Positions 35,067-48,402 of a stretch of 64,000 bases of DNA are shown here, piece after piece. The translations under genes were made by a program, and so were the position numbers. How positions within the stretch are numbered: the first letter of the stretch is position 1; each line of letters opens with the position of its first letter. Source of the stretch: Cladochytrium replicatum (lineage: Eukaryota; Chytridiomycota; Chytridiomycetes; Cladochytriales; Cladochytriaceae); contig JAHLKD010000017.1 of assembly GCA_025526935.1 (NCBI GenBank), forward strand, positions 124,001 through 188,000. The letters run 5' to 3'. The notes beneath the pieces were generated by a model. That model was given only the letters and a program-made list of their open reading frames with translations. It did not search any database and was not told the DNA's origin.

Positions 35067-38000
35067 ATGGGTCAAATGTGCGCCACACGCTTAGCTTTGT
35101 TGTTTGCTGTTATGGGTGACATTGGCATTGTGAAGGCCGCGCTGCAGTCGTATTTGAAAGATTCGAATGACCTGAACCTTGCTGGTACTTTCTCGCTTTA
35201 TCATATGCTATCCTTATGCCAAAACGATCCATCCCAAATCCCCTTTTTTGCACGTCCAAACTAGATTTCCTGCACGCGTACACAACCTATGCCTCGCAGT
35301 CCAGCACATGCATCCTGCACGAGTTCCCCGAATTGGCTGCGGAGGTTCTGAAATCTGTGTTCTCTCCAGCGCAAGAAGACCCAGGCGCCCGAACCATCTC
35401 TGCCAAGATCGATTCGTCGCTCCGCAGCTGCGCAAAATGCATCGACGTGTTTAGAGGTGCGAAAGCGGAAGTCGCTCGAACCGCACGGAACAGGAAGGAC
35501 GACCTTTATCTGAAGGAGGCTCTAACTGGGTACAGTTGAGAATATGAATGTAGAGTGACCACGATTGCGATTCTCTTCTGATTGACCGCTTTTTCCCACA
35601 GTCTTCAAGAGTGGAATATTCGTCGGAGCTTGTCGCTTTTCAGGAGGTTTGGGGGTTATTTGTGGGTCTGATTGAAAGATTTTTAAGCGGTCGGCAGTCT
35701 TGAGCAGGAGCTGAAGGCCGAAGCGTCACCTGCCCAGAATGTCGAGTTGCGAAAGCGATGCGTCTATGCGACGTACGAGGTGCTCAGCGATCCAGGTGAC
35801 ACAAAAAATGTCGTTAACATGAGATAAAGACCAGTCGCTGAACTCGATCGCTTAGAACCGTTGAAAGATCGGGACGTCGATGGTGGTGAGTTTGAGTCGA
35901 AAAAGAATGGTTGATACGAGGTTGATTGAGCTTTGATCCAGCGTTTTCACGTGTGATGATTACGTCGCAAAAGTTATGGAGCGTTCGACTTGCGAAAGAC
36001 ATTCTACCCGGTACCTCCCCTGATACGTGGTGTATTCCATTTCTTCACTGAATTCCATGACAAGGTGCCGTTTTGCTTCTCCATCATGCGGATTCTCAAA
36101 TCAGTACATGGGCGCGTGGCTCAATGAAAAAGTTTGAAGCAATGGTCACCGAAACATCCCTATATAACATGACTGATACATTGAGGGAGGTGCTTGGACA
36201 CATTTTGAGCATGATCGACGGATGTCCAGTCGAACCATCGGGTCGTTACAACCTTTCGCCAAACCCTGTCGACCTCTGGAACGGTTTCAAATACTTTTTG
36301 GACAAAGTCGAAGCCGGCGTGGGAGACCAGCTTGTGGTCACCTTCGGCGTTCCAAAAGTCATCTTAAAATCCTTGTCAACCGGCGGTGACGAATTCTGGG
36401 AAGCGCTTCGATGCTGGATGCAGTTCTTCAACCGCGCGAACCGCACCATGTTGCGGCATCCCGAGTATTCACGCGACGCGATTTTGAGCATGTTCAATGC
36501 AAAGCCATTCAATGAGTTCTTGATGGGCGTGACGCTCGCTGATGATGCGTCGCCGGAACAGCAGTCGACGGTGCAGAAGCAGCTGACACGTTGCTTCTCG
36601 TTCGTCCAAGCGATGCTCGCTCTAGGCCCGCCGGTGATGTCGGACCTTTGGGAGGAATGCTTTCGCGCCATTGTCGAGAAACTGGGGCTGTGGACCTCTA
36701 CCGTTCGCAAATATGTTGGGACTTCGATCGTGCCTTCGCTTGAGAGTGCGAGTTGGATCAAAGAGGGAAACGCGTCGCCATCTCGACAATCCATTGTATT
36801 TTGTCTCAAGTTCATAGCAGAGTTTGGATCCGGCGGAGTGAATGCTACCATCAGCGCAGATTATATCGAGCAGATGTGCAAAATCTTGACTGAGCTCGGA
36901 GATGCACTCATGAGCGTTTACCATGAGGACAGAGGCTTGGCACTATCAAATTGGACCCCGGTCAATAGTGACGGAATGCAGATTGTCTCTCAGGTTTTGC
37001 AGGTTGTGGTAACCTGTTTGGAGGGTTTGCCAATGGATAATGCTGGCAATCTGCAACCGTTAGTGGAGGCGTGGCTGCAGTGCTACATAAAAATTGCACC
37101 GTTTGATTTTCTTTACATGCAGAGAATTGCTGATTCAACCGCCAATGGCCTTTTATTCAATGGATGCAACAGCTGCTTGCGACAACTGTTTGTAGGATCA
37201 TCAGTAATCTTGGAGAAGAATGTTGTTCCAATTGATTCTCGGCTCTTTCTCAATTTCCTTGTTCTACTTCTGTCTGGTCAAAGTGATATTGTTGATAAAG
37301 TACAAGCGTTGCTACTTTCTGCTACTGGAACCAAAAGGTAGGAAGTGCAGGGATGTTTACAATGAGCAAGTGTCTGATTGTAAGGATGTAGTATTGGGAC
37401 ATGCATTGCACAGCTTTATCAAACGCAGCCAGACCATTTTTGCACTGTTTTGTCTCCGATGCTGCTTTCATTAACTTATCTATGCACTCCAATCTTGCCT
37501 TTCACCAAGGCCCAGTGCATCATTCAGATTCTATTTGACTTGATTACTGTGGTACTCACGAACTTTGACAATGACACTCTACAATGGTATACTCAAGAAG
37601 TGAGAGCAATCGTTAAGGAGAGAACTCCGGCACTTCTGTCCAGTTTTATTTCATCTATGGTCAAAATTGGAAGGAATCATGAGAATGTTCATGAGACAAT
37701 TGGCCTGGCAGCACAGTCTTTTTATATTGCTGCTGATGTGCTGGTTTTGTGGAGAGATGAATCCCTAGATCCAAGCAAAGAGGTTTTGAAGTCAGAAGAT
37801 TCTTTCAGATTCTTTGCATTAATTGTTGCAACTGGGATGTGGTTCAAATGTGCAGATGATGATCTTCGTCAGCAAGCTGTGGAGCTTGTGGTGAAACTAC
37901 TTCGGATTGCAAGGAAGAGTCAGATCGGGTGTCCTCCAAATTCGCTGGATGATATTGGGAATATGTGCTGCGGCAAGAAGTCTTCTTGTCTATCAGAGCT

Positions 38001-41000
38001 ACAGAAGTCAGATCTAGAAACAGCAATTTCTCAATTTAATTCAGGGTACATCAGTGAAGATGAATCTGATGACATGGATTACTCACATGTATATGATGAT
38101 GATGTGATTACGGCTGATATGATGAACTTGGACAGTTTTGATGCACCGCAGCCCCTTCTAGAACAACACCAAACTTCTATTGGTTCTGAGACCCAGCCCA
38201 AGGTATGTTTGTGCCAATTGTATGTTATCTCAGCCACTAACAAGCTCATGTCCAGGTTCAATTTTCAATTGCACCAAAGTCACAGCCAACAATAAAGCTT
38301 CCCCCTAGACGTTTGCCAGATTCAATCAAGAAAAAGAAAAATGTTGGTAAAAAGTCATTGCTTGATCAAATGCGTGCTGAAGTTCGTGAGGAATCAAAAC
38401 TTCGCATTGGGCCAATAGTGAAGAAAGAAATCCAGTTAACCAATCCTACAGGCAGGCGACTTGGGTCGCTATTTCCTGAGCGTGCAACCACTGCCAAGAC
38501 AACAGAGATTATGGTCAACTCAGATGATGAAGAAGAAAGCAGCCAGAAAGGGATGTTTGAGTCCATTGTTGCAGATGCTGCCAGGCAATCGTTACAAGAG
38601 ATGACTGTTGCTCGGCCTGCCCATCTGCCAAAGCGAACTGTGCAAAGAATAGACCTACCAGGCGTCCAAACACATAGACTACTCAAGAAGAATGAGACCA
38701 ATGGTGGACAACTGAAGCAGTCAGTTTCTGAAATGCGACAAACCGTTAGGAAGATTGATAACTTTTACAAAGAGATCTTGGCTTGGGATTACAACAATGT
38801 TTCAGAATCATCGCAACTTCCGCCAACTATCAAGAAAGAAGATCTGCAGGCAATTCCAGACATGTTTGAATCTCCCGCCCACTATGCAGATGTGATGGAA
38901 CGACTTTTGTTTCTCGAATGTTGGCAGCAGTTTGTTCAGTCAAAGGAACGAGCATCTGATTCCGATACTATAGTTTTGAGTTTGACGCAAGCAGATATGG
39001 TTGACGCTTTTTGCGGTACGTACATCCAGTAGTTTAAGGTGACTGCATGATCTGACGATCATATTTTCAGATATTCACTTTGGTATATCCGTTCAAGATA
39101 GCAAACTCCAAGGTTTTGCAGAAAATGATGTCTGCCATATCTCAAACGATGGTGTCATGGGTTCAGTATCGCTCCTCGCCAAAGTAAGCAGTGTAAGGAC
39201 ATACAGAAACCAAACTACGATGGTTGTCCGTGCTCTGCTGGAAGGCCGGGCAACTGAAATCGTCCCTTCATTGAAACCTGATAGCCAATGGAATGCGCTG
39301 AAAGTATTCTCTATCACCACGTCGTACAGAGAATACTTGACGCTTGTCAACCTGCCGTTGTATCCTCTGTGTCAGAACATTCTCAACCCATCAATGATGA
39401 CTCCATACGACTGTGATATGAAGGTCGTTCAAGATGTGATGAGACGTTTCAAGGTAAACGAACCCCAGGCAAAGGCAATCACGGCTGCAGTGAACCAGAA
39501 GGCGGGATTCGTATTGATCCAAGGTACTGTAGTTAAATTTTGTTCTGAAGATGCCCAGAACTTAATCATGCTTCTGTAGGTCCGCCTGGAACCGGTAAAT
39601 ACTTGTCATAATGTTGTTTAATCGATATTAACAATGCTTCAACAAAGGCAAGACGAAAACCATCCTCGGTCTTATTGGAAGTATCTTGACACATGGGCTT
39701 GGGAGCACCAAGATCAGAATGCCTGGAGCTCCATTACCACCTGCGACAAACACTTCAAAAGCTGCATCGAACAGGCGGCTCCTCGTCTGTGCGCCATCGA
39801 ATGCCGCATGCGATGAAATAGTTCGACGTTTGCGGCAAGGAACTCAAGATTGGAAAGGAATGAGCTACCTTCCAAATATTGTTCGCATTGGCTCGTCAGA
39901 TGCCATTCATAGCGATGTTCGCGACATTACTCTTGATGCGCTCGTGGAAGAGCAGCTATTGGTCGCTTCAGATTACACAAATCGGCAGGCACAGACCAGC
40001 GAGAGCGACAAACGTGTCAGACAGCTCCGTTCGGAGATTCAGTCGCTTACCGAACAGCGTGATAATCTCAAGAATTCTCGAAACGAGGCTGAAAAGGGCG
40101 AAGCGTGTCAGGATGAGGAGGGAAACTTCGCTGCGACAAGGCTGAATCTGGAGAAGATCAGCGATATTGAGATGAAAATTCGGGAAATCAATGAGCAAAG
40201 AACAGTGTTGATCAAGAAACTTCAGGAAGAGCAGGCCAAGTTCAAGGAAAGCGGGAGGGTATTGGAAGAGTCGAAGAGATCGGTCCGAACAAAGATACTG
40301 TTGAAAGCAGACGTAGTGTGAGTCGCAAAAGCTACTCATCCGCTCCACAACTGATGGGCGGTTTTGATATTTAGCTTGTGTACGCTGAGCGCGGCCGGTC
40401 ACGACACCATCACAACACTTGAAGGCGTTGAATTCCCGGTGGTGCGTTCGGACCTGACGTTGTGAACTTGCGCCAACTGATGAGGAATATTTAGGTGATT
40501 ATTGATGAGGCGTGTCAGTCGATCGAATTGTCCAGCTTGATCCCTTTGCGATACGGAGCGAAGAAATGTGTTCTTGTCGGAGGTATTCAACACTTATTTT
40601 TGGTGTGAATCGCATTACCCAACGTCTTCTTTCTGCTCTCTAGATCCAAACCAGCTCCCGCCGACTGTAATATCGCAGAAAGCACAAGAACTGCTGTACG
40701 ACAGATCACTCTTCCAGAGGCTAATGACGTACAAATCGCAGCCAGTGCACCTCCTGAGGTAACGTCGCCTTTCAGCGGTTCAATCTATTCCTGTAATTGA
40801 AAATTGACATAGCATCCAATACCGAATGCACCCCGAAATTTCTTCTTTGCCATCAAGTTTATTCTATGACATGAAACTAATGGACGCTCCTGGCTTGGAG
40901 CAGATTTGCGCGTCCTCTTGGCATTCTAACAGTCTCTACGGACCGTATCGCTTCTTTAATGTCAACGGCAAAGAGCAGCAAGGAGTTTCGCGTTCGTACT

Positions 41001-42265
41001 ACAACACTGATGAAATCAATGCTTGTTTTGATCTTGTGACTTCGATTTGCTCATCGCATCCTCAGATATCTGTACGTAAAGTTGACCATTCTTTCACTGC
41101 ACGCCGAAAACTGATGCAATCCCCACTACAGTTCAGCGGTAAAATTGGAAGTGGGTCACTATAGCTTGATCTTGCAGAATATTTTGCTTACGCCTGCAAA
41201 AGTAATTACACCATACAGGATGCAGATGATCAAGCTGAAAGACAAGTTTTCTGAAAAGTACGGGCGGAAGGTCCTCAATTCAATTGATATCAACACAGTG
41301 AGTCGGGATAAACTTTGTACTGTTTACACTGACAATCTTTATTTGTTAAGGTAGACGGTTTCCAAGGGCAAGAAAAGGCAATCATCATTCTATCTTGCGT
41401 GCGTGCCAACTTCGGTGAGCGATTTAATATAGATAGTGCACATTATTTATTCCTTAACTACGTTCTTGACTATAGGCACTGGTGTTGGTTTTCTGAGAGA
41501 CATCAGACGAATGGTAAAGTCTTCCTTCATAATCGGGAGTTTCGCTCACAACATTAATTTAGAACGTCGCGCTCACCAGAGCGCGAAACTCATTGATGAT
41601 TCTCGGGAATTGCGAATCTTTGAAGAGGGATGACTTCTGGTGCAAGATTGTCGAGAACGCAGCCAGTCGCAACATGGTTACGGACTACAAGAGATCCACA
41701 TTTCCTTCGGTCTCGGTTCTCCCGCAAAACTTGGTTAAGTTCATGTCGAGCGAAAACGATACCAGTGCCCCCGAGAAAGCGATGCTTCTTGATACAACGA
41801 ATGCAAGTGATGACAGTGAGCCAAAAGCAGAAAGTGGGAGGAAACCACCTGCCATCGTTTCAGCAAAAGCTGCTGAATTGAAGAGAAAGTCCAATGTTGA
41901 GGATGCCGATAATGATATCTTTCACAACCCGCGCAGGAAGATACCCAAGTTAACCAGTATGTTTCCTCGGAGATGGTTTGGATTTCTTGTCACCAGAAGT
42001 CCAATTGATTTTGTGTATAGGTGATGGTGGTGCGAAGAAGGAAGATCGATTTGCACTTCTAAGACAGAAGCAAGTGCTTGCTCGCCAGCAGGTACGCCAT
42101 AGCTTGTTATGTTTCTTTGCATTCTGGCTTTAAGGACAACATAGGACGCTGAGAAGAGGCGGTCGACGGCAATAAAACAGGAAGAGGTATTGAACAATAT
42201 TCTTCAGACAGCAACGGTTCTGATTTTTGAACATATTGCAGGACAAGAGCAAAATGGCAGGATAG
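35067..42265 (+). CDS. SEN1: SEN1/senataxin-type superfamily 1 RNA/DNA helicase
   Basis: Sen1 unwinds RNA:DNA hybrids and helps end transcription by RNA polymerase II. Many exons join, beginning with MGQMCATRLALLF (35067-about 35183). The large helical N-terminal domain covers about 35270-38280, with a typical phrase STWARGSMKKFEAMV. An acidic and basic linker follows. The helicase core has motif I GPPGTGKTKT (39580-39660, split over three exons), CAPSNAACDEIVRRL, motif II VVIIDEACQSIE, motif III VLVGDPNQLPPTV, SIQYRMHPEIS, GVITPYRMQ, motif V VDGFQGQEKAIIILSCVRAN and motif VI MNVALTRARNSLMILGN. The middle of the core carries a coiled-coil insert (QLRSEIQSLTEQRDNLK). The tail is charged and ends DKSKMAG at 42265 after three small exons. 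The join near 37330-37420 is uncertain: an exon starting LYQTQPDHFCTVLS fits, but its donor is unclear. Otherwise it looks intact. Confidence 0.9.
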
Positions 42266-43760
42266 ATCATCTTTTCGATGTGGTTTGAAACAAATATGGT
42301 GCGTTCTTCCCATTTCATGGACAGTTACGATGTGCCATTTGAGCTCGTGGTATGCTCTAAGTGTGGATAGGTGTTCAAATAGAATGGGATTTTGATGAGG
42401 TGGGAGTAACCATTCTCATGGCACAAAAATAACGAGTTCAAAACTTCTTGGATGCGGATCCTGCCAACAGGGCAGCTGTGTTCATTTACCTCTCCAATAA
42501 AGATCGTCTGGATATCTCAATGCTTGCCGATGGAGCAACTTTGGTCTTCATTTTTAAGACAACAGTGAAAATATGATAAGGCTGTGAGAGGGCACTTGAA
42601 CTCGCTACCCTTCATCCAGAACTACAAACCATTGATCGTTGAGCTCTCTGTCGGTGATATCCGCTCCGTTGAGCGCATGATCACCAAATTGGTAATGCGC
42701 ACACTGCTATGGAGCTATCTGATGATGATTTAATCCAGGACATGACCTAGATTACCACGCTCAACTCGTAGAGCTTCTTGACAGATGAGAGCAACAATGT
42801 CGGTTCACCCAGTGAAAAAGAATCCTTTCATCCTGCTTTCGCGGTTGGTCTCGTCGGCCATCGATATTCCTCGGCTATCTGGGGACCCAAATAAACTTCT
42901 AATTCTCATAGCCTTCAAACGGTGGCGAATTATACGTCCATTTTCATTTAGAGGGAAATGGATGTGCCAACATACGAGTTCTGGCGCGAAAAGATTCTGT
43001 CGGACGTTCAGGGCGTCCAGACACAACCTCAGATGCTGTGCGAGACGCTCAACTTTGTCGAGGAGACGGAGGATGTTCGAACCGATGAGATTATTGGGGA
43101 ATTGAGGGATTGATGCGGCGAAGCAAAAGAGAGGATCAATGGAACACTTCCGGATGTTTACGACGAGCTTATAATGGGTTCGTCTGCAGACAAGCTGTCT
43201 CTGATTTTGTCCGACCATGTCCATTAATACGTTCTTCAATTATTCAATTAGGCATGCTTGTAAGGCTGAGTGAGGAGATTGATGCCGCTTTCAAACTATA
43301 GGATGATAATCCTGGATCGTGGCGACTTGGATTACATCAAAGCCGTGTCGAAAGCCGAGTTTGACTCCAAAGTGAAAAAGGTTAAAATCTCAAACCCTCA
43401 TCCGTTGTTTAATCTCCCTGAACACCATCTCTTCAAAAGCCAACTGCAGCCCGCTTCATCACTGACGAATCAACCCGTGCGCGCGCTAACCAATCCCGGC
43501 CCCACCAACCCAACAGACCTACACCATCCCAACGTCGTGCCGGCGCGACGAAAGTCAAAGCCGAATGGAGCTCACCCCCGCCGAAGTCGAGAAAGTTGTC
43601 GCGATCAGGGATAACCAGTTTATCGAAAAGGGGCTCGATGATTCGTCGTCGATGCTTCCAGAAAGCGTGGCCGCCATCCTACTGTAAAGAAGGGATCGCG
43701 GGACACCGATGATGATGAAGATGGTGATCTATTCTCTGACGCACAGCAGATTAGCGAGAA
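42266..43760 (+). pseudogene. Decayed unidentified coding region downstream of SEN1
   Basis: Protein-like fragments lie in order on the plus strand but in changing frames and broken by stops: VFIYLSNKDRLDISMLADGA (about 42478), GHLNSLPFIQNYKPLIVELS (about 42590), SRLVSSAIDIPRLSGDPNKL (about 42839), YEFWREKILSDVQGVQTQPQ (about 42974), LPDVYDELIMGSSADKLSLI (about 43149) and LVRLSEEIDAAFKL followed by a stop then DDNPGSWRLG (about 43259). The last pieces (ELTPAEVEKVVAIRDNQFIE, then DTDDDEDGDLFSDAQQISEK) look like a charged C-terminus. I do not recognise the family. Some breaks may be introns, but the many frame changes and stops suggest a relic rather than a working gene. Confidence 0.5.
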
Positions 43761-44451
43761 GCGGAAGGGGTGAGTTGAAACTGGGATATGGGCTTTTGGT
43801 AGATGAATTAAATGTTCCTGTGTATAGAAAAATGCATGCCGAGTGATTTTCGATGTTGTGATTTGGTTTTGTTTGGCAAGGGTTCTCTTCCTTCATGCTT
43901 TTTTCTATCTCGCGGGGAAATGTCAGTATTCTTTTCTCTCACTCATTGTTAAACATGATTTGCTTCCAAAAGTGGTAAATTCGCAAGAGATTTGTAGGTG
44001 GCTCCTACCCAGAAAGAATAAGTGCTGCTGACTGACGATCCTTTCGGAAAGCGGCAGAAAGAGAAGGGCAGCTAAACCAAGGGAGCTAGCTAAGTCCCCA
44101 AGCTGCTAACTACATGCCTGTGCGTTGCCGTTTTCGACAATGGAGACGTCCAGATTTGTATTTAAAGAACAAGAAAATATAACATGAAGCGGAGGAAGCA
44201 TCATATATGATCTGAAATGAGATTCAAAGCTATTGCGCTGTCATCTTGTGCTTTTTCGAAGATATAAAGTGGTTTTGCATAATATTTGTTACATATCATT
44301 AACAGAAGTACTTTTTATTCTGTTAGCAATTCTCATCGCATTGTTACTTTGGCGCATATTAGATGTAGCAGAGTGTGGGAAGGTGGTGAAAAGGTGCGCA
44401 CTAATGTGTTTCCGGCATTTCTTCTCTGATCAAAAAATTTCCGAATTTCCT
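43761..44451. other. AT-rich gap before the kinase gene
   Basis: I see no supported exon. The sequence is AT-rich with short hydrophobic open stretches typical of chance frames. It should hold the 3' end of the minus-strand kinase gene. Confidence 0.45.
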
Positions 44452-47400
44452 TTAGAGGTCATACTCCTCAGCTGGATAGTAATCGTTATGGGTCCAATCC
44501 ATGCACTCCTTCCCTTCCATCCAAGCTGGAAGCTTCAGGCTGCCATCCACATCCTCAACAACCCAACGATCCGTCAAAACCTGAACAAACACCTTGTTTA
44601 AGTTGCAAGTCAGGAAACACATCGCCTGGTTGCTCACCTCATCCATGGGGATGCGTGAGTGGTCACTGTCATGGAGCATCATCATGATCAGCCTGACTGC
44701 TTCTGAAAGAAGAAAAAGTCTTGGTAAGCCATCAAACAAATCAATGTTTTTATTTACATACTATCGTTGCATTCGTCTCGCCCAATCTCGTTGAATTCAC
44801 CAGCGAGGACTTGCTCTCGAGTGGTAAAGGGATGCACGCGGAACCACAATGCAAAGAGGATGACGCCAAGCGCCCTATTCACAAAAGGGAAGTTCACTTT
44901 GAGCAGATTTGGTGAAAATATCTGCTTACCACACATCTTGAAGCGGCCCTTGCCACCTTTGCTCTCTCAGAATCTCAGGCGCAACTTGTGAGATCGATCC
45001 TAAGTAATCGCTCGGGCCGAAGAAGTCGGACTCGCATTTCGGAACCTTGCGAGCTACACCGAAGTCAATCAGCTTAGCATTGTAATGTTCGTCTAAAACA
45101 ATATTCTGATACAGCGAGAAAAGAAGAGTAAGTTGTTGTTCTTGGACAAAGAAGCACAACTTACTTCCTCCTTGAGGTCGCCATGGATCCATCCATTACG
45201 GTGAAGATATGCAACAGCGTTGGCAAGTTGTTTGAAAATGTGATGGATCAGTTTCTCGGGAAGGTAACCGTCATCTAGAGTAAACGGTTTGTCTCTAGCC
45301 GAAGCTGGCTTATAAAGTTTGGAACGCACATGTTTCTGGTAGATATCGACAGGGAATTAGAGCTTGAAGACAAGTTCAGGCTAGATACGTATTTATGAAC
45401 TCAAAGAGATCGCGCGATGCCTCTATTTTCAACTCCTTGGCTTGATCTTCTGTCAGCAGGTAAAGCGGAGGGAAGTCACGCGGATCAACGTTTGTAGGGC
45501 CGATCCACCGCTTCTGCTCGTATAAAAGTCCGCAATTCGTTCCGTACGGGCCCAATTTGGTGTTTGACATCGGATCCCAGGGTGTCCCCCCAAGCTCCGT
45601 GACCATGATGAAGTAGTTGGGATCGTCAAAGAGCTCAATGAATTTGCCAATGTTCGGGTGGTCGAAAGAAGACAATGCCTCCGCTTCACTCGGTATTTTG
45701 CCGTACGTGGGATGAGGTAACATAAGACGTGGACGAATTTTGGCCTTCTCCATGAACTTGATAGCCACCTATTGCAAGTGAAGTTAGTGAAATAGAGGAA
45801 ACATGAACCCAAAGTGTTCTGAACTCACCTCCAGAACAGCGTCGTCGGAAGCATCTTGAGACGACCCTTCTGTGTTGTCCTTGATCCTTTTTCCTTGCAG
45901 CACGAACCCAAATCCACCATCTCCCAGAAAGTTGGAAAAGTTAAACTTTTCCGCCAACCCAAACGGAAGCGTTCCCTTGCCGTCCAAGATGTCGAGGACT
46001 TCCTTGTACCTCGCCTCTGCAAATTCCCTGGCAACCTTCCTGGCCTGCAGTTCAGTCAAGTTAGCGCCGCGGTCTTGAATATCCGATGGATCACCGTGGA
46101 TCGCCCCGCTAGCCGCCAAGCTCTTCGCTTCGCTACTGGCTTCGGACAGCTTTGACGCATCCTCATCCTCCTTAACCACACTATCACTGTTGACGGCCAT
46201 GTCACTGCGGATCGCCTCGCTACTGGCCTCGCTCTGCTTTGCGTCATCCTCATCCTGCTCGACTACACTGTCACTGTGGATCGCCTCGCTACTGGCCTCG
46301 CTCTGCTTTGCCGTATCCTCATCCTCCTCGACTACACTGTCACTGTTGATGTCCACGCCCCCGACGATCTCCTCGCTCATCTCTGACGTTGTCTCATTCT
46401 TCTCAATCATGTTGTCCACGCTGTCCCTGTTGACGTCCATGTTACTGCGTATCTCCTCACTCAAATTGGTAGCAGGCTCATCGTTTCAGTCACGCTGTCC
46501 ACGTTGTCTTGCATTTCCGTGTTTGTACCCAGGATCCCCTTGTCCACGCTCGCAGCCTTTCCCATGTTTTTGTTACCGTACACTCGCACGAAGTTTGGGC
46601 ATCGTGGATTGCCTCGCTGAGCCTGCGAAGGACAGCGTAGATGGACGTGGGCGGTTTGATGAAAAGGTGGTTTCTGACGCTTTTGCTGTACTTCTGGCTT
46701 GATCAAGACTGGCTGACCGAGCGGCTCGGAATGTGCAGAGGCAGAGGGGGGTTTAGCCTCTGCTGTATTTGCCTCGTCAATAGATGCAGGTCTGGTTTCA
46801 TCCTCTGCGGCCGGCGCTTGAGTTTGCTGAATAAATGGGATCACTTTATTGGGCTTAGATGCCGTTTTGCTCTTTGCTGACACAGAAGGCATGGATGCAG
46901 TTTTTATGTTCTTGGTTACAGCATCTTTGTCGTTGGCGTTTTTTTTTGGACCAGGTTTTGTGGCGATCTTTGACACAGGGTTAGACTTGTTTGTTGAGTT
47001 GGAGTTGCCCCTTTTGGATTTTTTGCTCTTTGTCTTCTTTTCGCCACATTGCGGCTTTCCGCTCACGATTGTTTTGTCTTGAAGTTGATTGGGGTTCACA
47101 GCACGACTTGTGCGAGCAGAGGGCTCTTCCCGGGTCCCTTGTTTGTTGTCCTCGATACTGAATTGTTCACTTTCAGCGGCAGTGGGGTGCACAGCGATAT
47201 CGACGGCGCCTTGTTCGGTGTCCTCCGCGATGGTTTCTAGCTCTCTAGAATTCCTGGGGAGGGGCACAGTTGTGGGGGGAGTAGCCACTTGCTGGGTCTC
47301 TTGTTTGTTATCCTCGATGACAACTTGTTCATTTCCAGTGGTAGGGCGCACAGCGACGACGTTTGCGACTTGGATGGTCTCAGTAGGGCTCATGGCGATG

Positions 47401-48171
47401 ACCTCGTTGATCAAACTAGGGCCCACAGCGATGACTTTTACAACTTGGTTGGTGTACTTAGCGATGGTTTCCAGCTCACGAGAGGTAATGGTAAGGGGCA
47501 CAGCTGCGGGAGTAGAGGTATATTCAAGGGTCTTTTGTTGGCTGTTTTCGCTGAATTGTTGACATCCGGTGGTAGGTCTCAGAGCGACTTTGGTGGTCAC
47601 AGTGTGGCTCACATCGACGACAGTGACGACTTGTTTGGTCACAGTACGGTTCACAGCGACGACCTCGTCTACTTCGTTGGTGTCCTCATCAACGATGGTT
47701 TGGAGCTTGCTAAAGTTCAAGTCCGCGACAGAGATCACACGCTCATCCTGTTGTAGATCTTCCACTCCAGCTTTTTCTTGAGACAAAATTACCAGATCCA
47801 AAGACACTACAGCGACCGTGGCCATGTCAGAAGGCTCAGGAGAGACCAGAACGGTGGGAACATATCTAATAAAAAAAACAGTGCGTTAGACATTAAACAA
47901 GCATCAAAAATTTTCCATACTTAGAATTTGATGTCTTGGGGTGCTCAAGAATGCGGAAACGCTCAAAAGCCGCTCCAGCACTCAAGGATCTACGAACAGA
48001 TGGAATCCGACGGTAGAGACAGTGGAGCTCGCGATCCTCAGCGCGACTATGATCCAGTACCATGTTGATAAGAAGGTGTGCTGCAGAGCCACTGGGGCGA
48101 GCGATCATTGTCAGAGAGTGCTCGTCCATCAGTTGATACATTGGGGACAGTGGGAACAGAACGCGTACCAA
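44452..48171 (-). CDS. Serine/threonine protein kinase with long repetitive N-terminus and one apparent frameshift
   Basis: The C-terminal kinase domain spreads over about six exons (about 45990-44452). It has glycine loop GDGGFGFVLQG, lysine VAIKFMEKAK, hinge region FIMVTELGG, catalytic loop HGDLKEENIVLDEHYNAKLI, DFGVA, APEI and ALGVILFALW. The usual HRD Arg is Gly. The DEHYNAKLIDFG style recalls PAS-kinase and AMPK-like families, but no PAS domain is visible. An insert sits after the hinge. Upstream is a low-complexity N-terminus: acidic units such as SDSVVEQDEDDAKQSEASSE repeated three to four times, then TV/AV-rich and Lys-rich stretches up to about 47825, then an exon ending HPKTSNSK near 47920. 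At about 46482 the frame changes inside the acidic repeats (DSVTET to DEPATNLSEEI), consistent with one missing base. The exact 5' start is unclear; 48171 is the limit I can support. Confidence 0.65.
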
Positions 48172-48402
48172 CTGCGATTGTCACTTGCGAAATGGTCACA
48201 GTTCCAAAAGCATGAAAAAATTTTAAGAAAAAGGTGAGGGGCAAAAAGAAACGAAATTCGAATATCAAATGGAGTGTGGTCAACAACATGCTTTGTCTTA
48301 TTTGAACACATTACAGAGTCCACAATCCCAACGGAGAATCCGACCTCATCAACATGCACTGTTCCATTAATTGTCGCAATGAGTGTTCGCTCTGACGCTT
48401 AT

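Noticed and set aside
46190-46702. Ser/Leu-rich plus-strand open frame over the kinase repeats
   Set aside because: It is the complement of the acidic Ser repeats and has no independent signal.
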